Made by a program: the position numbers and the translations under genes
From: Tessaracoccus lapidicaptus
GTDB lineage: Bacteria; Actinomycetota; Actinomycetes; Propionibacteriales; Propionibacteriaceae
DNA length: 64,000 bases
Assembly (NCBI RefSeq): GCF_001693815.1
Contig: NZ_MBQD01000020.1
Span: 62,001 to 126,000 of the forward strand
Reading direction: 5' to 3'
Part shown: positions 9,377 to 16,711 of the stretch, piece after piece
Numbering within the stretch: position 1 is the stretch's first letter
Layout: the number at the start of each line of letters is the position of its first letter
Notes under the pieces: model-generated
Database searches by the model: none
Seen by the model: the letters and a program-made list of their open reading frames with translations, nothing else
Told to the model about the DNA's origin: nothing

Positions 9377-10515
9377 TGCCCCTCCCTGAAGGTGGGGGTC
9401 CCCGCCCGCAGCTCGTCGACGACGGCGCGCGTCACGGCGTGCGTGTCGCCGTCGTGCGCCGCCGCGACCCGGCGTTGACGCAGGTAGCTGGGACCGCCGC
9501 GGACGAGGCGGCCGACGTCGGCGAGGTTCTCCGCACAGCCCAGCTGCTCGGCGATGGGGGTGAGCTCCTCGACCCAGCGGAGGATGCCGTCGCTGACGTG
9601 GATGAGGTACTCGTCCTTGCGGTGCGTGATGACATCGGCCGACAAGCCGTAGCGGGCGGCACGCCACTTGTTCTCCCGCATGAACCAGAACGGGAGCTGG
9701 TGGATGGGTTCGCCGGAGGCGAGGGCTCGCGACATGCGCTCGACCAGGCACTGGTTGAACGCCGTCAGGGCCCCGATCTCCATGAGCGTCGGCACCGAGT
9801 CCATGCATCGGTTCTCGACGGTGCCCCACGTCGAGGGGCGCACGTCCCAGCGGATCTCCGACGGGTTCTGGATCAGCCCCACCCCTTCGAGTTGCGACGC
9901 GAAGCGCTCCAGCTCCGCCCAGTCGGCCATGTGATACGGCAGGCCGTTGGTCGGCAGCTGCTGGAAGATCATCGTGCGCTGCGAGGCGAAGCGGGTGTCC
10001 TCGCCGATCCAGAACGGCGAGGAGGCCGACAGCGCGATGAAGTAGGGCGCGAAGCGGGCCAGGCCGTAGACGATGGGCAGGGCCTTGTCGCGGTGGTCGA
10101 TGCCGGTGTGGATGTGCAGGCCGTTGATCGCCATCTGCTTGCCCCACCAGCCGTTGCGCTCCGTGACCCGACGGTACTGGGCCTTGTCGCCCGGCTTCTG
10201 GAGCGTCGGATCCCCGAAGGGATGGGTCCCGGCGCCCAGCAGGGTGAGCCCCCTGGGTTCCAGCAGCGACAGCGCCTGCTCGAGGTGGCGCCGCATCTCC
10301 GCCACCGCCGAGGGCACGGTGCGGTGCACGCCCGTGACCAGTTCGATCATGCTCGTCAGGTACTCGCCGCGGATGGGGCCGTCCACCGGGTCGGCCACCC
10401 GGCTGAGGATGACGTCGGCGGCCGGGACCTGTTCCAGCGTGTGCTGGTCGACCACGGCGAGTTCCCACTCGATCCCGATGGTCGACTGCTCGGACGTCCC
10501 GAATCTGATCCGCAT
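9373..10515 (-). CDS. Carboxylate-amine ligase, glutamate-cysteine ligase type 2 (YbdK) family
   Basis: The 380-residue protein belongs to the GCS2/YbdK family, which forms a gamma-glutamyl or similar amide bond with ATP. Features are the N-terminal GIEWELAVVD, the GEYLTSMIE segment near 50 and HIHTGIDHRD near 135, which supply family metal/ATP ligands. Length is normal. The true substrate is unknown; weak glutamate-cysteine ligase activity is typical of the family. The ATG at 10515 has the site GAGGAGGG close upstream. It leads a two-gene operon with the class I amidotransferase. Confidence 0.85.
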   Translation of the reverse strand: MRIRFGTSEQSTIGIEWELAVVDQHTLEQVPAADVILSRVADPVDGPIRGEYLTSMIELVTGVHRTVPSAVAEMRRHLEQALSLLEPRGLTLLGAGTHPFGDPTLQKPGDKAQYRRVTERNGWWGKQMAINGLHIHTGIDHRDKALPIVYGLARFAPYFIALSASSPFWIGEDTRFASQRTMIFQQLPTNGLPYHMADWAELERFASQLEGVGLIQNPSEIRWDVRPSTWGTVENRCMDSVPTLMEIGALTAFNQCLVERMSRALASGEPIHQLPFWFMRENKWRAARYGLSADVITHRKDEYLIHVSDGILRWVEELTPIAEQLGCAENLADVGRLVRGGPSYLRQRRVAAAHDGDTHAVTRAVVDELRAGTPTFREGQ

Positions 10516-10645
10516 GCACCCTCCTCCACGGCCCCGGCGATGCGCGGCACGTTCAGTCTGACACGCGACGCCACACCGTGGGCGCAGGTCCAGACCGGTG
10601 CGTGAGGGGCATTAGGCTGGGCCTCCCAGGAAGAGAGGTGCTCCC

Positions 10646-11848
10646 ATGTCGCTGTTCGATCGCGTCGAACTCGCCCCCGCCGATCCGATCCTCGGTCTCA
10701 CTGAGGCCTTCGTCGCCGACCCGCGGCCCGAGAAGGTGAACCTGGGCGTCGGGGTCTACCTCGACGAGAACGGGAAGCTGCCTCTGCTCGACTGCGTGCG
10801 CGACGCGGAGTCGCGGCTGGCCGCGGACCCGAAGCCCAAGGGGTACCTCGGCATCGACGGCTCGCCCGCCTACCGCGACGCCGTCCGCTCGTTGGTGTTC
10901 GGCGACGGCGCCGACGTCCTCGCAGACGGCCGCGTCGCCACGGTCCAGACGCTGGGCGGCACCGGCGCCCTCAAGGTCGGGGCGGATCTGCTGCGCCAGA
11001 TCAACCCGTCGGCCACCGTGCTGATCTCCAACCCCAGCTGGGAGAACCACCGCGCCCTGTTCACCCGAGCGGGGTTCCGCGTGGACAGCTACCGCTACTA
11101 CGAGCCGGCGCTGCACGGCATCGACATCGACGGCATGCTGGCGGATCTACGCAGCGCGGACGCCGGCACGGTCGTCGTGCTGCACGCCTGCTGCCACAAC
11201 CCCACCGGCTACGACCTGACCCCCGAGCAGTGGGACCAGGTCATCGAGACCGTCCGGGACCGCGAGCTCATGCCGTTCCTCGACATGGCCTACCAGGGCT
11301 TCGGGTTCGGCATCGAGGAGGACGGCGCCGTCGTGGCGCGGTTCATCGAGTCCGGGCTCGAGTTCTTCCTGTCCACCTCGTTCTCGAAGTCGTTCAGCCT
11401 CTACGGCGAGCGCGTCGGCTCCCTGTCGGTCGTGTCCGAGTCGGCCGACGCCGCCCGGCGGGTCCTGTCCCAACTCAAGATCTGCATCCGCACCAACTAC
11501 TCCAACCCGCCGACCCACGGCGCCGCGCTCGTGACCGCTGTCCTGACCGACGGCGCGCTCCGCCGCGGCTGGGAACAGGAGCTCGCCGCGATGCGCGACC
11601 GCATCAAGCAGCTGCGGCGCGGGCTCGTGGGCGCGCTCGAGGCCCGCGGGGTCACGGACATGGGCTTCATCGCCGGGCAGCTCGGGATGTTCAGCTACTC
11701 GGGGCTGACGAAGCAGCAGATGATCGCACTGCGCACGGACTACGGCATCTACGGCACCGACGCGGGCCGCATGTGCGTGGCCGCGCTCAACACCGGGAAC
11801 CTCGGCTATGTCGCCGACGCCATCGCGGCGGTCCGCTCCGGCTCCTGA
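10646..11848 (+). CDS. Aromatic/aspartate amino acid aminotransferase (class I PLP)
   Basis: The 400-residue protein is a TyrB/AspC-type subfamily I-alpha aminotransferase that moves amino groups between aspartate or aromatic amino acids and 2-oxoglutarate. It begins with FDRVELAPADPILGL, typical of the family. It has HACCHNPTG near 180, the pyridoxal-phosphate lysine in SFSKSFSLYGERVG (about K248), and the conserved GRMCVAALN near the C-terminus. ATG 10646 follows AGAGAGG. It converges on recD with only 2 bp between the stops. Confidence 0.9.
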   Translation: MSLFDRVELAPADPILGLTEAFVADPRPEKVNLGVGVYLDENGKLPLLDCVRDAESRLAADPKPKGYLGIDGSPAYRDAVRSLVFGDGADVLADGRVATVQTLGGTGALKVGADLLRQINPSATVLISNPSWENHRALFTRAGFRVDSYRYYEPALHGIDIDGMLADLRSADAGTVVVLHACCHNPTGYDLTPEQWDQVIETVRDRELMPFLDMAYQGFGFGIEEDGAVVARFIESGLEFFLSTSFSKSFSLYGERVGSLSVVSESADAARRVLSQLKICIRTNYSNPPTHGAALVTAVLTDGALRRGWEQELAAMRDRIKQLRRGLVGALEARGVTDMGFIAGQLGMFSYSGLTKQQMIALRTDYGIYGTDAGRMCVAALNTGNLGYVADAIAAVRSGS

Positions 11849-11850
11849 GT

Positions 11851-13563
11851 TCAGTGGCGGGCCAGCCCGCTGGCCCGCCTGACCGGGGTCGCGATGGCCT
11901 CGTCGAGCCGGTCCGCCGAGCCGTAGAGACGCACGCGCCCGCGGGCCCGCGTCACGGCGGTGTAGAGCAGCTCGCGCGTGAGCAGCGCCGAACCCGACGG
12001 CGGCAGCACGACGGAGACGGTGTCGAACTGGCTGCCCTGCGACTTGTGGATCGTCATGGCGTGCAGGTCCGCCGCGTCGTCCAGCAACGACGGGGCCACC
12101 GACAGGGGCCCGTCCGGCCGGTCGATGACCGCCACGTGCTCACCCCCGACGTCGATGACCACGGCGGTGTCGCCGTTGTGGTACAGCTCGGTGTTGCGCT
12201 GCAGCAGCAGCGGCTGGCCGGCGTAGGACCTGGTCTCGAACCCGTAGTCGGGCAGCTGTGTGGCGAGCCAGCTGCGCGCGGCTCGCGCCCAGTGGCCCAC
12301 GCCGAAGGGTCCGTCGCGGTGCCCGCACAGGATGCGGTGCCCGGCCAACGCGTCGAGCGCGCCGACGGTGTCGCCGGCCGTGGCCGCGGCGACCACCCGC
12401 CCGGCCGCCGCCAGGACGTCCTCGCGCACGGAGGGCAGGGACACCGGGTCCGCCGAACCGTCGAAGTCGACGAGCTCGACGCTGGATCCGGAGGCGAGCA
12501 CCTCGCGGGCGGCGGCGGCGTCGCCGGCGAGGATCGCGTCGGCGAGGGCGTTGATCTCGGCGTTCGAGCGGAAGTTCGTGGTCAGCCGGGCGATGTGGCC
12601 GCCGGGAGCGGTGACGAGGCCACCGGCGCGCTCGATGTCGGCCAGGACGGCGCCGGCCTCGACCGAGCGGAGTTGATGCGGGTCGCCGAGGAGGACGAGC
12701 CGCGTCTCGGGCGCCAGCGCCGCCATCAGCTGGCCCATCATCTCCAGCGACACCATCGAGGTCTCGTCGACCACCACCACGTCAAAGGGCAGCGGGTTGC
12801 CCGGGCCGTACTCCACGTGGGGGGACCGGGGCCGTGCGCCGAGAAGCCGATGCAGCGTCCCGCCCCACAGGTGGGGACTGCCCGGTAGGCGGGCGGCCAC
12901 GGCCGACTGCAGGCGGGCGGCGGCCTTGCCGGTGGGCGCCGCGAGGGCGATGCGGGGCTCCGCCGGCGCCAGCGACGCCAGGATGCGCGCGACGATGCTC
13001 GTCTTGCCGGTGCCCGGACCCCCCGTGATGACGGTCGTGGGGTGCCGGAGGGCGGCGGCGACCGCAGCCTCCTGACGGGCGTCCGTGTGCTCGCCGACGG
13101 CGAGCGGCGCGGCCTCGGTGACCTCGAGCGGGGACAGTGCGCTGCGGAGCCGCAGCGCCCGGGCGAGTCGGCGTTCCTGCCGCCAGTACCGGTCGAGGTA
13201 CAGCAGGGTGTCGTGCAGCCGGAAGGGGCGGGCCTCTGACTCGGGTGCGGCGACGGCGGGGGAGGCGGCGATGCGGGTGAGCCACTCGTCCGGATCGGGC
13301 CAGGCGAGGGCCGCCTGGTCGGTGTCGGCGCCGTCGAGGTCGGCCTCCGGGAGCAGGTCCAGGTGGGCTGTCCGGACGTCGAGGCAGACCGAGCCGAGCC
13401 GCAGTTCCCGCGCCGCCAGCGCGAAGGCCAACTGCACGTCGGGGTCGGGCTCGCCGGCCAGCGCGGCGAGGCGCCGGGCCAGGTGGAAGTCGATGGGGCG
13501 CAGCATGCCCGCCGCGCAGAAGTCGCGCAGGACGCCGTCGGCGGCGATCGGGATCTCAGGCAC
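11851..13563 (-). CDS. recD: Exodeoxyribonuclease V subunit alpha (RecD)
   Basis: This is a 570-residue RecD helicase subunit of RecBCD, the 5'-3' motor in double-strand-break repair. Motif I is GGPGTGKTS (about 185), motif II VVDETSM (about 275), then LLGDPHQL, and C-terminally TIHKSQG and LYTAVTRAR (motifs V/VI). I place the start at GTG 13563, which overlaps the recB stop by 8 bases. The longer frame upstream lies inside recB and has no RecD character. Gene order on the minus strand is recC-recB-recD, all overlapping. Confidence 0.9.
   Translation of the reverse strand: MPEIPIAADGVLRDFCAAGMLRPIDFHLARRLAALAGEPDPDVQLAFALAARELRLGSVCLDVRTAHLDLLPEADLDGADTDQAALAWPDPDEWLTRIAASPAVAAPESEARPFRLHDTLLYLDRYWRQERRLARALRLRSALSPLEVTEAAPLAVGEHTDARQEAAVAAALRHPTTVITGGPGTGKTSIVARILASLAPAEPRIALAAPTGKAAARLQSAVAARLPGSPHLWGGTLHRLLGARPRSPHVEYGPGNPLPFDVVVVDETSMVSLEMMGQLMAALAPETRLVLLGDPHQLRSVEAGAVLADIERAGGLVTAPGGHIARLTTNFRSNAEINALADAILAGDAAAAREVLASGSSVELVDFDGSADPVSLPSVREDVLAAAGRVVAAATAGDTVGALDALAGHRILCGHRDGPFGVGHWARAARSWLATQLPDYGFETRSYAGQPLLLQRNTELYHNGDTAVVIDVGGEHVAVIDRPDGPLSVAPSLLDDAADLHAMTIHKSQGSQFDTVSVVLPPSGSALLTRELLYTAVTRARGRVRLYGSADRLDEAIATPVRRASGLARH
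11856..11879. terminator. Hairpin at the aminotransferase/recD convergence
   Basis: GGCGGGCCAG and CTGGCCCGCC form a perfect 10-bp stem with a CCCG loop. It lies inside the last codons of recD, just after the aminotransferase stop, and is well placed to stop plus-strand transcription. Confidence 0.55.
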
Positions 13564-16500
13564 GGCGGCCTCCCAACAACTCGGACGCGGCGACGACGAG
13601 CGCCGCGGGTGGATGCCACGCCATGACGCCGCAGCTGGCGCCGTCGACGACCGGCGCCTCCGGCCCCGCCATCCCGCGCACGAAGAGATAGCCGACACCG
13701 CCGAGGTGCGTCGCGGGCTCGTAGGCGGGCAGCCGCCGGGCCAGATAGCGGTGGAGCGCGACGCAGTACAGGATGGCCTGCAGCGGATAGTGGGCCTGCA
13801 TCATGGCCTCGGCCATGGCGGGCGCCACGTAGTGGCCCAGGATCAGGTCCGCCCCCGGACCCGGGGCGAGCCGGTTGGTCTTGTAGTCCACGACAAGGAA
13901 CCGGCCGTCGTCCAGGCGCAGGACGGCGTCGATGGATCCGGTGAGGAACCCGTTGAGCACAGAGTCGGCGGCCTCCGAGGAGCGCAGCCGGTGCGGATAC
14001 CCGGCCAGGGGATCGGCGGCCGGCAGATGGGCGGCCATCAGCTCGGCGAGGTCCCCGACCGTCGCGGGGGTTCCGTCGTCGGCCAACGGGAGGTCGAAGT
14101 CCAGCTCCGGGAGCCGGCGCGTCGTGGGCAGGTCGGTGAGCGCGGCGGAGGTCAGCGGCAGCAGCGGGGTGCGGGCGACGGCGATCAGGGCGTCGGCCAG
14201 GGTCTCGTGGAGATCCGGGTGCAGGGCGTGCTCGGGGCCGAGCTCGGCCGTGACCGCCCGAGCCGATGCCTCGAGCGTGCCGGGCTCCCACGCCAGCCGC
14301 TCGAGCGCCTCGTGGACGAGCGTCCCGAAAGCCGCCCCGGCCGGGAGCCCCGCCATGGGCGAGAGGGCCGACAGTGCGGCGTCGACGGGGGCGGGCGCCG
14401 CGACGTCCACGGTCGCCGATTCGTCGGCCAGGACGTGGGCCGGCGCCTGCTCGTGCAGCGCCTGCGTGAGGCCCGAGTAGGACGTGCGTCGCCATGTTGT
14501 GTCGATGCTGCGGCGCCAGCGACCGAGCGACAGCTCGGGCCGGGGGGTCGCGTCGGGCGCGGGCGACGGCGGGGCCGACAGGCCCATGCCCATGCGCAAC
14601 ACCGCGGACGGCGTCGCGCCGCCCAGCGCCGCGCGGCGCTTCTCCCACGCGCGCACCAGCGTGGCCATGGGGTCCGGGCGGCCGCCCGCCCCGCCCGCCA
14701 CGTGCCAGGCGACGCACAGGTGCTGCGCCCGGGTGAGGGCGACGTACAGGACCCGCAGCTCCTCGGCCAGGGTCTGATCGTCGAGGTCGCGTGCGAGCTG
14801 CTCGCCGTTCGTCGGCGAGGGGCCGACGTAGAGGTGGCGACGGCCCTCGTGCACGAGCGTGAACGGCCGGCTCCGCACCGCCTTGACGCCGTCGGTTTCC
14901 GGCACCAGCACGATGGGGAACTCCAAGCCCTTCGCCGCGTGGATCGTCATGACCCGCACCGCGTCCTCGTCGGTGGCGACCCTGATGGCGTCGCCGGACT
15001 CCTCGTCTGAGGCGCGCCGCTCGATGAGCGCGAGCAGCCCGCTCACGGTTCGCTCGCCGCTTGCGTCGAGTAGCTCCGCCACGTGCAGCAGGTCCGCGAG
15101 TTCGCGCTCGCCGTCCCGCTCGGCGAGGAGCCGTTCGTCGAGTCGCTCGACCGCGCGCAGGTGGGTGACCACCCGCGCGATGCCGCCGTCGGCGAAGCGC
15201 TGGGCCAGTGTCCGCACCAGCGACGAGACCCGCGCCGGCTCAGGGCCGGCGGGGTCCAGGAGCGTGCCGAGGTCCGACCCGATCAGCGCGGTGAGCGCGG
15301 CCAGCCGGATGGTGGCCTGCATGGGGTCCGCCATCGCGGACAGCAGGGCCGTCCAGTCGCGCGCCGCCGGCTGGGTCCAGACGGACTGGGATCCGGTGAG
15401 GACCGCGGGGATCCCCGCCCGGTCAAGGTCGGCGCGCAGTTGCCGCGCGCGGGCGCCGCGGCGGACGAGGATGGCGATGTCGCTGTAGCGGACCGCCGGG
15501 TCCGCACGGTGCGTGAAGGACGCGCGACCGACCAGGCTGCGCACCATGGCCATGAGGTCTGAGTCGATGGCTGCGGCCGGTGCGCAGTGCTGCAGCTCCT
15601 GGCGCGTGGTGGTGCGCAGCCAGAGCCGCTCGGCGGGCGGAACGACGAGCCGCGGCTCGGGATGGGCCGCGCCGACGGGGGACACGGTGACGCTGTCGTC
15701 GCCCAGCCCGAGCTCGGCGAAGAGCTCGACGACGCCGTCGACCAGCGGCTTGTCGGTGCGGCGATTGACGGCGAGCGTGTGGACGTCCGCCGTGGCCTTG
15801 GCGTCGAGGTAGCTGTGCAGGTCCGCGCCGCGGAACGCGTAGATGGACTGCTTGGGGTCCCCGATGAGGATCGTCGGGCGGTCCGGCCCGAGGAACGCCC
15901 GCTCCACGATGGCCCACTGGTCCGGATCCGTGTCCTGGAACTCGTCGATGAGGACGGTCCGGAAGCGGCGCTGCAGGGCGTCCCGCACCGCCTCGCCCGT
16001 CGTCGGGGTCTGGAGGATGCGCAGGAGGCGGGAGATGACGTCGTTGTAGGTGCAGATGCCCTCCGCGCCCTTGCGGTCGGCATACAACTCGCGCACCTGC
16101 CGGGCGAACTCGTGGTGCGGCCCCGATGGCGGGAGCAGGTCGAGCGTCGAGAGCGCGGCCTCCACCCCGATGCGTAGCGCGGCGCGCGGCGCGATGGGCG
16201 GCTGCCCGTCCATGCGGTGCAGCTTGAGGTAGGTGTCGGCGGTGCATTGATGGGCCAGGTCGACCGGGTCCGCCCCGACGACCTCAGCCGGGTCCCAGTC
16301 GCCGAGGATGCCGAGCTCGTGGAGCATCGACTGGCAGAACGAGTGGGTCGTGAGGATGGTCACCTCGTTGAACCGGGCGACGGCCTCGGCCAGCCGTGCG
16401 CGGTGCAGGTCCGCGTGGGCCCCGGCGAGGTGGGCGGCCACCCGGTCCTCGGGGTCTGGCAGCGGCTGGCCGGCCAACGCGGCGTCAAGGGCAGTCACGG

Positions 16501-16711
16501 TCCTGGTCAGGCGTTCGAAGACCCGGGAGCGCAACTCTCCGGTGGCGTGCCGGCCGAAGGTGATGAGCAGGAGGTCGCGGACGTCGAGTCCGTCCTCCGC
16601 GAGGTAGCGGGCGGCCAGCGCTGCGATGGCGTAGGTCTTGCCGGTCCCGGCGCTCGCCTCCAGGAGGGTGGTGGCGCGCGGCAGGGGGCCGGTCAGGTCG
16701 AAGGAGGTCAT
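13556..16711 (-). CDS. recB: Exodeoxyribonuclease V subunit beta (RecB)
   Basis: The 1051-residue RecB subunit has an SF1 helicase with motif I EASAGTGKTYAIAA near residues 18-30, FQDTDPDQW (motif II), LIGDPKQSIYAFRG (motif III) and LYVALTRAQHL (motif VI). The C-terminal nuclease domain carries the metal-binding VVDYKTNRL near residue 950. It is the 3'-5' motor and the sole nuclease of RecBCD. The ATG at 16711 overlaps the recC stop (ATGA), which fixes the start despite about 150 upstream in-frame codons within recC. Confidence 0.92.
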   Translation of the reverse strand: MTSFDLTGPLPRATTLLEASAGTGKTYAIAALAARYLAEDGLDVRDLLLITFGRHATGELRSRVFERLTRTVTALDAALAGQPLPDPEDRVAAHLAGAHADLHRARLAEAVARFNEVTILTTHSFCQSMLHELGILGDWDPAEVVGADPVDLAHQCTADTYLKLHRMDGQPPIAPRAALRIGVEAALSTLDLLPPSGPHHEFARQVRELYADRKGAEGICTYNDVISRLLRILQTPTTGEAVRDALQRRFRTVLIDEFQDTDPDQWAIVERAFLGPDRPTILIGDPKQSIYAFRGADLHSYLDAKATADVHTLAVNRRTDKPLVDGVVELFAELGLGDDSVTVSPVGAAHPEPRLVVPPAERLWLRTTTRQELQHCAPAAAIDSDLMAMVRSLVGRASFTHRADPAVRYSDIAILVRRGARARQLRADLDRAGIPAVLTGSQSVWTQPAARDWTALLSAMADPMQATIRLAALTALIGSDLGTLLDPAGPEPARVSSLVRTLAQRFADGGIARVVTHLRAVERLDERLLAERDGERELADLLHVAELLDASGERTVSGLLALIERRASDEESGDAIRVATDEDAVRVMTIHAAKGLEFPIVLVPETDGVKAVRSRPFTLVHEGRRHLYVGPSPTNGEQLARDLDDQTLAEELRVLYVALTRAQHLCVAWHVAGGAGGRPDPMATLVRAWEKRRAALGGATPSAVLRMGMGLSAPPSPAPDATPRPELSLGRWRRSIDTTWRRTSYSGLTQALHEQAPAHVLADESATVDVAAPAPVDAALSALSPMAGLPAGAAFGTLVHEALERLAWEPGTLEASARAVTAELGPEHALHPDLHETLADALIAVARTPLLPLTSAALTDLPTTRRLPELDFDLPLADDGTPATVGDLAELMAAHLPAADPLAGYPHRLRSSEAADSVLNGFLTGSIDAVLRLDDGRFLVVDYKTNRLAPGPGADLILGHYVAPAMAEAMMQAHYPLQAILYCVALHRYLARRLPAYEPATHLGGVGYLFVRGMAGPEAPVVDGASCGVMAWHPPAALVVAASELLGGRRA

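Noticed and set aside
12738-14717. Long minus-strand frame through the recB/recD region
   Set aside because: It is an alternative frame of the real recB and recD genes, dominated by Arg, Pro, Ala and Gly.
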